From an uncultured Eubacteriales bacterium (GTDB lineage: Bacteria > Bacillota > Clostridia > TANB77 > CAG-508), in the NCBI GenBank assembly GCA_902488785.1, contig CABTXJ010000002.1:1-33978 (forward strand): a stretch of 33,978 nt of DNA. Reading direction: 5' to 3'. Under the pieces are notes generated by a model, which had not been told where the DNA came from, ran no database searches, and worked only from the letters and a program-made list of their open reading frames with translations. A program made the position numbers and the translations under genes. Positions 18,818 to 26,741 of the stretch are shown one piece after another (the first letter of the stretch is position 1; every line of letters begins with the position of its first letter).

Positions 18818-19060
18818 ATGATTTACGAAAAAGTAATGCTTACAGACGCGAGATATGATCATATGTTTGAATCAGATATCATTAAATATGAAAAAGAGAT
18901 AATTGATTCATTCGTAGCTCAGTACAAAGAAGAAGGATTAAAAGATGAAGTTATTAACTTGAGGATAGTAGAATACTTATCATATAAAAAGTTAAGAACA
19001 GTAAATGTAATTGGACAAAGGGCAATTGAAAAATTAATTGATGAATATCTAGAAAAATAG
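18818..19060 (+). CDS. Conserved-looking hypothetical protein, 80 aa
   Basis: An 80-residue, charged, probably cytoplasmic helical protein (MIYEKVMLTDARYDHMFESD start); no family recognised. The ATG at 18818 is chosen over a GTG at 18809 because that GTG is part of the Shine-Dalgarno AGAGGTG, spaced 6 nt from 18818. It uses relatively more C and G than the hypothetical genes nearby, has its own strong ribosome-binding site, and a perfect hairpin terminator begins inside its last codons. This points to a real, independently transcribed gene. Confidence 0.72.
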   Translation: MIYEKVMLTDARYDHMFESDIIKYEKEIIDSFVAQYKEEGLKDEVINLRIVEYLSYKKLRTVNVIGQRAIEKLIDEYLEK

Positions 19061-19086
19061 CAACCAAAAATGTTGCTATTTTTTAT
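19053..19086 (+). terminator. Terminator overlapping the 18818 stop codon
   Basis: AAAAATAGCAAC (19053-19064) and GTTGCTATTTTT (19072-19083) form a perfect 12-bp stem with a 7-nt loop. The A-run before and T-run after make it work on both strands, suiting the convergent gene at 19136. Confidence 0.9.
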
Positions 19087-19135
19087 TGCTTTTTATTATT
19101 AAATTGAAGTTATTAAATAATTATATGATTATGTG

Positions 19136-19429
19136 TTACTCTTCATTTTTTATTAATTCTTCATTATTAATTGGAACTAATTTGTATAATACATCTTTTT
19201 TATCAAAATCCTTTTTTTCTAAAGCTTTTTTAAATTCTTCTGGACTTTTAGTCATTTCAAATGTATAACCTGCATCTTTTGCAGCTTCTATTCTTGAATA
19301 TTCCATTCTACTTGATTTAAGTGAATTCATTTTTTCTTTGTTATAATTATAACCCAATATACATATACATATTATAGCTAATAGCAATAATATTACTAAA
19401 ACTATATTATCTTTACTTTTGTTTTCCAT
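19136..19429 (-). CDS. Small single-pass membrane protein, paralogue of 9383
   Basis: 97 residues: short charged N-terminus, one membrane segment (about 9-27), then a charged tail with Lys/Glu-rich helices. AGGAG lies 7 nt before the ATG. It shares ILGxxYNK, SxKS and AxxAGY in the same order and spacing as the 70-residue protein at 9383-9595, and both genes lie on the minus strand in convergent position behind a shared terminator. A TATAAT (minus strand, 19471-19466) is the best -10 candidate. Function unknown. Confidence 0.72.
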   Translation of the reverse strand: MENKSKDNIVLVILLLLAIICICILGYNYNKEKMNSLKSSRMEYSRIEAAKDAGYTFEMTKSPEEFKKALEKKDFDKKDVLYKLVPINNEELIKNEE

Positions 19430-19558
19430 AAATCTTCTCCTATGTTTATGAAATATTCCAAATATATTATATACTTTTTTAAATTGTAAAAAAAGGTAAA
19501 AGTGGTATTATATTTGAAATGTAGTTAAATAAATTTTATTATTTTGTATTTGATTTTC

Positions 19559-19578
19559 CTTTAATTTAAAGGTTTTTA
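19559..19578 (+). promoter_or_regulatory. Palindrome upstream of the TetR promoter
   Basis: CCTTTAATTTAAAGG is a perfect inverted repeat followed by TTTTT. It could be a weak terminator or a second operator half-site cluster about 37 nt upstream of the palindrome on the -35 box. The 250-bp gap 19430-19679 otherwise holds only the tetR promoter. Confidence 0.3.
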
Positions 19579-19608
19579 ATAGCTTTTTTAATTTTTCACT
19601 GAAAATAG

Positions 19609-19637
19609 TTGAACATTGTTCAGAAATATGTTATATT
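19609..19637 (+). promoter_or_regulatory. Promoter with overlapping TetR-type operator
   Basis: TTGAAC (19609-19614), 17 nt, TATATT (19632-19637) preceded by TGT gives an extended -10 promoter. The perfect palindrome TGAACATTGTTCA (19610-19622) covers the -35 hexamer. A regulator bound there would block RNA polymerase, which is how autoregulated TetR-family repressors normally act, and the first gene of the operon is such a regulator. Confidence 0.72.
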
Positions 19638-19679
19638 ATTATTATATTAAAAAGTATAAAAATATTTTAGAGGAGAGAT

Positions 19680-20282
19680 ATGTTAGAAAAAGGAAAAAAA
19701 AGAATAGAAGATAAAGAAAAAAAGATAAAAGAAAAAGCAATGATATCTTTTAGAGAAAAAGGAGTTGAAAAAACTTCAATAAGAGATATTATGAAAGATA
19801 CAAAATTTGGACTTGGAACCTTTTACTTATATTTTAAGAATAAGAAGAACTTAGAGCAAAAAATAGTTTTAGACTTATTAGTAGAATTATTTTATAAGGC
19901 AGAAAAACAATGCGTTGGAAACGAACCAGTTCAAAGATATATATCTTTTATGGACTACATTTTAGACTATTTTATAGCACATCCAATAGAATTTGAATTA
20001 ATTTCTAAAAATATAAATTGGGCACTATATGCAAAAATAGAAAATGATGAAAGATTTGAAGAAGTAGATTCAATACTAAAATTTGTGCTTGATAAATTTT
20101 CTACTATTTTTCCTGGAAATTATACAAAGCATCAACAGTTATATATATTATCACTTACGATGCACACAGTAATTTCAACATGTAAACATTCATTAAACAA
20201 AGATGGAATTTTAACTATAGATGAAATGAAACCAGTACTTTTTAAATTAATAGAAAAAATATTTAAGGAAGAGGAAAAATGA
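19680..20282 (+). CDS. TetR/AcrR-family transcriptional regulator
   Basis: 200 residues. The N-terminal helix-turn-helix reads EKTSIRDIMKDTKFGLGTFYLYFKNK (about 29-56), with the GTFYLYFKNK signature of TetR proteins; the rest is an all-helical ligand-binding domain without recognisable specificity. GAGGAGAG lies right before the ATG. It ends in TGA overlapping the ATG of the exporter gene (ATGA), so the two are translationally coupled. The likely operator is the 13-nt palindrome on its own promoter, so it probably represses the whole operon until an exporter substrate binds. Confidence 0.92.
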   Translation: MLEKGKKRIEDKEKKIKEKAMISFREKGVEKTSIRDIMKDTKFGLGTFYLYFKNKKNLEQKIVLDLLVELFYKAEKQCVGNEPVQRYISFMDYILDYFIAHPIEFELISKNINWALYAKIENDERFEEVDSILKFVLDKFSTIFPGNYTKHQQLYILSLTMHTVISTCKHSLNKDGILTIDEMKPVLFKLIEKIFKEEEK

Positions 20283-22333
20283 AAAAATTCGCAAAATATG
20301 TGTCAGAACACGCAAAAACAGTATTAATAATAATGACATTACTTTTAATACCTGCAGTTATAGGTTATAAGCATACTAATGTTAATTATGACATGCTTAC
20401 ATATCTGCCACAAGATTTAAAATCAACGCAGGGTCAAGATATATTAGATAAAACATTTAATAATGCAGCAACTGCCATGATTATATTAGAAGGTGATGAC
20501 CAAGATGCAGAAAAGTTAAGAAAAGAAATTTTAAAAATAGATGGAGTTGAAGATGCAATATCAAAAACTTCAACTGTAGGTGAAATGATACCAAGTAAAA
20601 TGCTACCACAGGAAATAAAAGATATTTTTTATTCAAAAGACAATACATTAATGATTGTAAAATTTAAAAATTCAGCATCATCATTTACAACAATGGAAGC
20701 AATAGAAAAAATAAGAGAAATTGAATCAAAACCAAAATATGTAAGTGGAATGTCATCACTTGTTAAAGATACAAAAGATGTTGTAGATAAGGAAACTCCA
20801 ATATATGTATTACTTGCAGTAATACTTGGATTAATAATACTTTCAATTACTAATGAATCAGTAATAATACCATTTATATTTATGCTAACAATAGGTTATG
20901 CGGTTATATATAATTTTGGTACAAATATATTTTTAGGAGAAATATCATATTTAACAAAAGCAGTTGCAGCAATATTACAACTTGCAGTAACAATGGACTA
21001 TGCTATTTTCTTATATCATAGGTATGCAGAAGAAAAGAAAAATATTGAAGATAAGAATGAAGCAATGAAAGTTGCAATAGAAAAAACAATATCATCACTA
21101 TTTGCATCATCATTTACTACATTTGTTGGCTTTTTAGTACTTATACTAATGAGATTAGGACTAGGAAAAGATATAGGACTTGTAATGAGTAAAGGAGTAT
21201 TAATAGGATTAATATGTACAGTAACAGTTTTACCTGCTATGCTACTTTTAGCAGCGGATTTAGTAAATAAATATAATCACAAAGTAATGCTACCATCATT
21301 TGAAAAGGTATCAAACTTTAGTATAAAACATGAAAAATTACTTAGTGTAATTTTTGTACTACTATTTATACCAGCAATTTACGGAGCAAAAAATGCTAGT
21401 GTTTATTATAATTTGGATAGATCATTACCACAAAATCTAGATTCAATTGTAGCATTAAATAAGATGAAAGAAGACTACAATATGGCTACAACACACTTTG
21501 TAATTGTAAATAGTAACCTATCACATACAGAGCTTAATTCACTTACTGAAGAAATTAAAAAAGTTGAAGGAATAAACTCTGTACTTGCATCAAGTGCATT
21601 TACTGGATTATCAATACCAGATGAAATACTTCCATCACAAATAGCAAATAATTTTTCAAAAGATGGATATGAAATGATAATGGTAAACTCAGAATATCAA
21701 ACAGCATCTGATGAAGTAAAAAAACAAATAATGGAGCTTAAAAATATTATACAAAAATATGATAAAGAAGGATACCTAACAGGTGAAGCAGTTCTTACAG
21801 ATGACTTAACAGATATTTCACATAGTGATTTTAACAGGGTAAATACAGTATCAATTATAGTGGTATTTTTAATAATAGCATTTGTGTTTAAATCAATAGG
21901 AATACCTATTGTGCTAATTGCAGCAATTGAACTTGCAATTCAAATAAATATGGGAATACCATATTACTTTAATCAAACAATACCATTTGTAACTTCAATT
22001 ATAATTGGAGTAATACAGCTTGGTTCAACAATAGACTATTCAATATTAATGATGGATAGATTCTTAGCAGAATATAAACATTCAAAAGATGTAAATGGAT
22101 CCATTAAAACTGCTACAAAAGAAACATCAAAATCAATTGCTATATCTGCTCTATCATTTATGGCAGCAACAGTTGGAGTTGGAATATTTTCAGAAATGGA
22201 AATTGTTTCAACAATATGTAGTTTCTTAGCAAGAGGAGCAATTATTAGTATGACAGTAATAATAGTATTTTTACCAGCAATAATATATACAGCATTTCCA
22301 CTAATTAAGAAAACTACAAAAGGATTAGAATAA
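20279..22333 (+). CDS. MMPL/RND-family exporter
   Basis: 684-residue membrane transporter with the duplicated half-RND layout: TM1 (about 13-30), an extracytoplasmic domain (about 31-172), five membrane segments (about 175-325), TM7 (about 355-371), a second external domain, and five more segments to about 675. Each half carries the family motif in its fourth segment: TMDYAIFLYHRYAEE (about 238-252) and TIDYSILMMDRFLAEY (about 584-599), with the Asp-Tyr pair used for proton coupling. This fits YdfJ/MmpL-like lipid or drug exporters. It overlaps the regulator by 4 nt and is followed 22 nt later by the LxxG-repeat protein. Substrate unknown. Confidence 0.93.
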   Translation: MKKFAKYVSEHAKTVLIIMTLLLIPAVIGYKHTNVNYDMLTYLPQDLKSTQGQDILDKTFNNAATAMIILEGDDQDAEKLRKEILKIDGVEDAISKTSTVGEMIPSKMLPQEIKDIFYSKDNTLMIVKFKNSASSFTTMEAIEKIREIESKPKYVSGMSSLVKDTKDVVDKETPIYVLLAVILGLIILSITNESVIIPFIFMLTIGYAVIYNFGTNIFLGEISYLTKAVAAILQLAVTMDYAIFLYHRYAEEKKNIEDKNEAMKVAIEKTISSLFASSFTTFVGFLVLILMRLGLGKDIGLVMSKGVLIGLICTVTVLPAMLLLAADLVNKYNHKVMLPSFEKVSNFSIKHEKLLSVIFVLLFIPAIYGAKNASVYYNLDRSLPQNLDSIVALNKMKEDYNMATTHFVIVNSNLSHTELNSLTEEIKKVEGINSVLASSAFTGLSIPDEILPSQIANNFSKDGYEMIMVNSEYQTASDEVKKQIMELKNIIQKYDKEGYLTGEAVLTDDLTDISHSDFNRVNTVSIIVVFLIIAFVFKSIGIPIVLIAAIELAIQINMGIPYYFNQTIPFVTSIIIGVIQLGSTIDYSILMMDRFLAEYKHSKDVNGSIKTATKETSKSIAISALSFMAATVGVGIFSEMEIVSTICSFLARGAIISMTVIIVFLPAIIYTAFPLIKKTTKGLE

Positions 22334-22358
22334 AAAGATTAGAATAAGGAGGAATATG

Positions 22359-24599
22359 ATGAATAAGAATATAATTAATAAAAAAAATATAAATGAAAAA
22401 AGTAAAAAAATAATAGCTTCAATATTACTATTATCAATGACTTTTTCACACATATCTTTTGCAACAACTAAAAATAATGAAATAAATAATAAAATAAATA
22501 AAAATGAAACAGTATATGTAATAAAAGAAGATGGAGATATAAAAGATAAAATAGTATCAATATGGCTAAATTCAGAAGAAAATATAAATGTTAAAGATAA
22601 TACAATTTTAGATGAAATTAAAAACTTAAAAACAGGTGAAATGTTAAATAAGGAAGATGGATATATAACAATAAATGAAGAATCTAAAGATGTGTATTAT
22701 CAAGGTAAAACAGATAAAGAATTACCTATAGATGTTAAATTAGAATACTATTTAGATGGTGAAAAAATAACTAATAAAGAACTTGAAGGTAAAACTGGAA
22801 AGCTAAAAATAGTACTAACTGCTGAAAATAAGAAAAGTGTGACAAAAAATATTTCAGGAAAACAAACTAAAATATATTCACCATATGTAGCAGTAAGTAC
22901 AATGGCATTTAACGATGATAATGCTAAAAATATTGTAGCTAAAGATTCAAAGGTAATAAAAGATGGTAAAAAAGAAATAGTTACAACAATATTAACACCG
23001 GGGCTTAAAGAGAATTTTCAAAATGTTTTAAATAAAGAACAATTAGAAAATTTCAAAGACAATGTTGAAATTGAAATGGATATAACAGACTACAAGCCTA
23101 TAGAAACTTATGTAATAATAACAAATGAAATATTCCAAGATAGAAAAAACTTAGAAGAAATAGACACTTTACGTAGCAATATTGCAAAACTAGAAGATGC
23201 AACAGCACAATTAGTAGATGGTTCAAATAAGTTAAGTGAAGCAGAAGGACAATTAAATCAAGGAATAAATGACTTAAATAATGGAACAGAAAAATTAAGT
23301 GACGGATCTAAAGAATTATATAATAAATCAGGACAACTTGAAGACGCAGTAAATAAAAGTGTAGAAAAACTTTCAGCATTACCAAAATATATTGGCGAAC
23401 TTGCAAGCGGCTCTTCAAAATTAGATGGTGGCTTAGGTGAAGTTAAAAATGCAACAGCTAAAATAAGTGAAAAATTATCAAACTTAAACTTAAATGATAT
23501 ATTTGCCAAAATTGATGAAATGAAAAATGGAATAAGTAAACTTGCAGAAGGATCTAATAATTTAAATGCTGGAATGTCAGAAGCTAATAAAAATATAAAA
23601 GCATTAACTGAAGGAAATAATACATTTAATGCTAAGATGCAAGAAATGAATAAGGGTGTTCAAAATATAACTGTACCTGATTTAGGAGCTCTTAAATCAA
23701 TTAATGTTGAACAAGATTTAATAAATATTGGAACATCTACTAAAGCGGTTGGACAATCTACAGCAGATATTCAAAGTGCTATAGCACTTTTAAGTGATGA
23801 AAAATATAAAGATGATGAGAATATACAAAATGCTATTAAAAACTTAGAAAAAACAAAAGCAAATTTAGGAAAAAATGCAGGAAATATTGGAATAGCTACA
23901 AATAATTTGAAGAATTCTTTAGCGCCTTTAAAAGAAGCACAAACAGGAATAAGTAAGCTTAATAACTTTAAAGAACTACAAGCAGGAATGAATGAACTTG
24001 CTAAAGCATCAAATAATATAAATGGAAATATGCAAAAACTTCAACAAGGACTTACAAAATTAGAAGAAGGATTAGCAAATTTAAAAAGTGGTATAAATAG
24101 ACTAAATGATGAAATAGGAAATATAAATATTAATGAAGAAGAAATTGCAAAACTTTCAGAGTTCCCAAGTCAATTTGGTAAATTAGATAATGCAATAGGA
24201 AAATTAAAAAATGGTTCAAATGATTTATCTAATGGATTAAATAAGTTTAAAGATGAAACAAAAGATATAAATGAAATTTCAAAACTAAGTACAGAAGGTA
24301 TAATGCCACTTAGAGAAGGAATAAAAGCAATGAATAATGGAATAAATGAATTGCTTTTTGGTACTGTAAAATTAAAAGATGGAAGTAGTAAGTTTAATGA
24401 ATCAATGGGAACATTTGCTTCAAAAATGGCAGAATACAAAAAAGAAGGAATTGATAAAATAGATGATAAAACAAAAGAACTATTTGAAATTACAGATGTT
24501 TTTAATGCGATGCTAGACTTAGCAACAAAAGATAGTTCATTTACTGGAACAGATGATAATTTCAAAACAAGATATAGGATTGTTGAAAAGATTAAATAA
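22359..24599 (+). CDS. Exported coiled-coil protein with LxxG heptad repeats
   Basis: About 746 residues. A basic N-terminus and hydrophobic stretch (about 19-36, ending SFATT) form a signal peptide. A beta-rich domain (about 45-270) precedes a long array of heptads of the form xxxLxxG (DGSNKL, QGINDL, NGTEKL, DGSKEL, then again from AEGSNNL and NGSNDL), a known feature of proteins encoded beside MmpL/YhgE-type membrane proteins. No C-terminal membrane segment is visible. Start: two adjacent ATGs at 22356 and 22359; AGGAGG is 3 and 6 nt away, favouring the second. It is last in the tetR-exporter operon and probably an external partner of the exporter, an inference from context. Confidence 0.85.
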   Translation: MNKNIINKKNINEKSKKIIASILLLSMTFSHISFATTKNNEINNKINKNETVYVIKEDGDIKDKIVSIWLNSEENINVKDNTILDEIKNLKTGEMLNKEDGYITINEESKDVYYQGKTDKELPIDVKLEYYLDGEKITNKELEGKTGKLKIVLTAENKKSVTKNISGKQTKIYSPYVAVSTMAFNDDNAKNIVAKDSKVIKDGKKEIVTTILTPGLKENFQNVLNKEQLENFKDNVEIEMDITDYKPIETYVIITNEIFQDRKNLEEIDTLRSNIAKLEDATAQLVDGSNKLSEAEGQLNQGINDLNNGTEKLSDGSKELYNKSGQLEDAVNKSVEKLSALPKYIGELASGSSKLDGGLGEVKNATAKISEKLSNLNLNDIFAKIDEMKNGISKLAEGSNNLNAGMSEANKNIKALTEGNNTFNAKMQEMNKGVQNITVPDLGALKSINVEQDLINIGTSTKAVGQSTADIQSAIALLSDEKYKDDENIQNAIKNLEKTKANLGKNAGNIGIATNNLKNSLAPLKEAQTGISKLNNFKELQAGMNELAKASNNINGNMQKLQQGLTKLEEGLANLKSGINRLNDEIGNININEEEIAKLSEFPSQFGKLDNAIGKLKNGSNDLSNGLNKFKDETKDINEISKLSTEGIMPLREGIKAMNNGINELLFGTVKLKDGSSKFNESMGTFASKMAEYKKEGIDKIDDKTKELFEITDVFNAMLDLATKDSSFTGTDDNFKTRYRIVEKIK

Positions 24600-24659
24600 G
24601 AAATAACTGAGGTGACCCAAAAACTTCGTACTAAATAGTTTTAATAAAAATTATAAATT

Positions 24660-24696
24660 ACAGAGCTAATATTTTAAAATATTGGCTCTGTTTTAA
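24660..24696 (+). terminator. Strong terminator of the efflux operon
   Basis: Sixteen-base arms 24660-24675 and 24676-24691 (ACAGAGC...GCTCTGT at the base) pair fully except one G-T wobble, then TTTTAAT. It closes the 19680-24599 operon. Confidence 0.9.
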
Positions 24697-24739
24697 TATG
24701 TTTTTAAATTGAAAAAGCTTTGTTAAAAATATATAATGA

Positions 24740-24838
24740 ATGAAATGGAATGGACAAGTAGAAAAGGCATATGGAAGAACATCTAAGGATAGTAGTGAAA
24801 GAATAGAGTTCTTACTTCAAAAATATTCAGAAATATAG
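24740..24838 (+). pseudogene. Short ORF or gene remnant ending in KYSEI
   Basis: A 32-codon open frame (ATG 24740, TAG 24836-24838) with ordinary coding composition (AYGRTSKDSSERIEFLLQ) but no Shine-Dalgarno and an in-frame TGA directly before it. The last codons lie inside the 24820-24900 repeat, and the other copy of that repeat also ends a frame with KYSEI and TAG. It is best read as the surviving 3' end of an upstream gene; the family is not recognised. Confidence 0.4.
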
Positions 24839-24900
24839 TTGGTAAAAATACAAAAGTTGCAATAATATGATTATATATAATATTGGAGAAACTTATGAAT
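24820..24900 (+). repeat. Duplicated promoter/RBS segment, copy 1
   Basis: 81 bp matching 26661-26741 at 74 positions without gaps. It holds the tail of a frame (KYSEI stop), TTGGTA (24839-24844), 18 nt, TAATAT (24863-24868), GGAG and the start ATG of the ADP-ribosylglycohydrolase. The TATAAT at 24876 is too close to the ribosome-binding site to be the -10. Confidence 0.9.
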
Positions 24901-25881
24901 GAAAAACAAATTAATGGAGCTTTATACGGTTTTATAGTTGGAGATGCATTAGGAGTTCCTGTTGAGTTTAAAAAAAGAGAATACCTAAAACAAAATCCTA
25001 TAATAAATATGATGGAAAATAAATATAGAAAAACAACAAAAGGTTACTGGTCAGATGATACAGCAATGACTTTGTGTACTATGAGAAGTATAATAGACGT
25101 AAAAAGTGTAAACATAAAACTGCAAGAGAGTATAATGAATAATTATCTTAAATGGGCAGATAAAGGATACATGGCAATAAATAACAGAACCTTTGGTATA
25201 GGGCAAGCAACACTTCGTTCTATGATAGAATATTCAAAAAGTAAATCTTTTGAAGAATATTATAAGAATAAATTAAAGAAGGAAGAAAAAAGAAATGGTG
25301 GAAATGGTGCATTAATGAGAATACTTCCTTTAATTTTATATTTATATCAATTTGATTTTAGTGAAAATGAAAAAATAAGTGAAACTGAAAACTTGAATAG
25401 AAAGTATGAGTTTATAGAATTTAATGTTAGGCTTACGCATAATAATTTTATTAATGCACAAAGCTGTATATTTTATACTATGTTTATTTTTAATCTATTA
25501 GAAACAAATAATTTAAATGAATCGTATGATTTGGCTATAAAACAATTTAAAGAAAGGTATAAATATGTACCTCAAGATTTAAAACGAATTATAAGTAAGA
25601 AAGTAATATATGCTGATGAAGATGAAATAAAATCTACAGGATATGTTGTCTATACTCTAGAAGCAAGTCTGTGGTGTTTATTTAATTCAAATGATTTTAA
25701 AGAACTTGTTTTAAAGGCTGTAAATTTAGGAGAAGATGCAGATACTGTGGGAGCTATTACAGGAAGTTTAGGTGGAATATATTATACATATAATCAGATT
25801 CCAGAAGAGTGGCTTAATCAATTATGTGAAAAAGACATGATAGATAAAACGATAAAGGAATATAAGCAGAAAATATTATGA
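24895..25881 (+). CDS. ADP-ribosylglycohydrolase family protein
   Basis: DraG/ARH-type hydrolase, expected to cleave ADP-ribose from a protein, nucleic acid or small molecule using two metal ions. In 328 residues the metal-site motifs are present: GDALGVPVEF (16-25), SDDT (53-56), GGNGALMRILP in the middle and GEDADTVGAITG (D281, D283, T284). Start: ATG 24895 with GGAG 6 nt upstream; a TTG at 24883 overlaps that site and is rejected. It ends with TGA. No ADP-ribosyltransferase is visible nearby, so it is an orphan eraser or acts on a free metabolite. Driven by the promoter that is duplicated at 26661. Confidence 0.93.
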   Translation: MNEKQINGALYGFIVGDALGVPVEFKKREYLKQNPIINMMENKYRKTTKGYWSDDTAMTLCTMRSIIDVKSVNIKLQESIMNNYLKWADKGYMAINNRTFGIGQATLRSMIEYSKSKSFEEYYKNKLKKEEKRNGGNGALMRILPLILYLYQFDFSENEKISETENLNRKYEFIEFNVRLTHNNFINAQSCIFYTMFIFNLLETNNLNESYDLAIKQFKERYKYVPQDLKRIISKKVIYADEDEIKSTGYVVYTLEASLWCLFNSNDFKELVLKAVNLGEDADTVGAITGSLGGIYYTYNQIPEEWLNQLCEKDMIDKTIKEYKQKIL

Positions 25882-25986
25882 CCTAATAATAGTAATTAGA
25901 AATGTATTAATTGGAGAATAAATATTACTTTAAGATATAAAACGTCAGATTTTTGCATTTTCAAGGCATATAATTAGGAGGGAAAA

Positions 25987-26595
25987 ATGAAAGAAAAATT
26001 GAAAAAAGAAAATGAAAATAATATACCTGAACCTACCGTTAAAGAAGTAGAAAAGTATTTGAAAAAATGGGAGGGGTTAGAAAATTATGTTTTACAAGAA
26101 AGAAGTTTAAATAAATTATTTCATAAAACATATCCTGAAAATAATGAGATAGAAGAAATTTTAATTAAAGCAAGCTGTTTAAATGATTTTTATAGCACAA
26201 ATATATTTAGGATCTTTCCTGTTGCTAAACATATTTTGGAGTTAGATATAGATGAAAGATTAAGGCAAGGTGACTTAAAATTGGTAAATGATATTGCTAA
26301 TGTAGAAATTAAAGGTAAATCAAAAAGATTTTATTCATTTGCAACAAAATATTGTAGTCATCACTATGCAGAACTATATCCTATATATGACAGCTATGTC
26401 GAAAAGATGCTATTATATTTTAGAGACGAAGATGGGTTTGCACATTTTGTAAAAGAAGATTTAAAAAATTATACAGAGTTTTATAATATACTAAAAAAGT
26501 TTGCAAAGTATTATGGTTTAGAAGAATATAGTATGAAAGATTTAGATAGATATTTATGGCAACTAGGGAAAGATTATAGACCAAAAACTTACTAA
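25987..26595 (+). CDS. Hypothetical protein, 202 aa
   Basis: Soluble, charged, mainly helical protein; no family named with confidence. Notable stretches are RFYSFATKYCSHH (about 114-126) followed by YPIYDSYVEKML and a C-terminal DLDRYLWQLGKDY, with clustered Cys/His/Tyr that could be a ligand site. No membrane segment or signal peptide. AGGAGGG lies 4-5 nt before the ATG. It sits 105 nt after the ADP-ribosylglycohydrolase, whose transcript it may share, and before the second copy of the duplicated promoter. Confidence 0.7.
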   Translation: MKEKLKKENENNIPEPTVKEVEKYLKKWEGLENYVLQERSLNKLFHKTYPENNEIEEILIKASCLNDFYSTNIFRIFPVAKHILELDIDERLRQGDLKLVNDIANVEIKGKSKRFYSFATKYCSHHYAELYPIYDSYVEKMLLYFRDEDGFAHFVKEDLKNYTEFYNILKKFAKYYGLEEYSMKDLDRYLWQLGKDYRPKTY

Positions 26596-26660
26596 CTAAA
26601 TATATGCCTAATAAAAATTACAATAATTCGATTAAAAGTTAAATCTATCTAATTCACCTT

Positions 26661-26741
26661 AAAATATTCTGAAATATAGTTGGTAAAAATACAAAAGATG
26701 CAATAATATGATTATATATAATATAGGAGGTGTTTATGAAT
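26661..26741 (+). repeat. Duplicated promoter/RBS segment, copy 2
   Basis: Second copy of the 24820-24900 segment. TTGGTA (26680-26685), 18 nt, TAATAT (26704-26709) are unchanged; four of the seven differences fall just after GGAG, improving the ribosome-binding site to AGGAGGTG. It drives the first serpin-like gene. Confidence 0.9.

Noticed and set aside
19086..19268. Small plus-strand frame opposite the 97-aa membrane protein
   Set aside because: No ribosome-binding site and begins inside a terminator tail; the minus-strand frame has AGGAG, a membrane segment and a paralogue.
24876..24881. TATAAT as the -10 box of the ADP-ribosylglycohydrolase gene
   Set aside because: A start site 7 nt later would leave out the ribosome-binding site; TAATAT with TTGGTA at 18 nt fits better and is equally conserved in the second copy.
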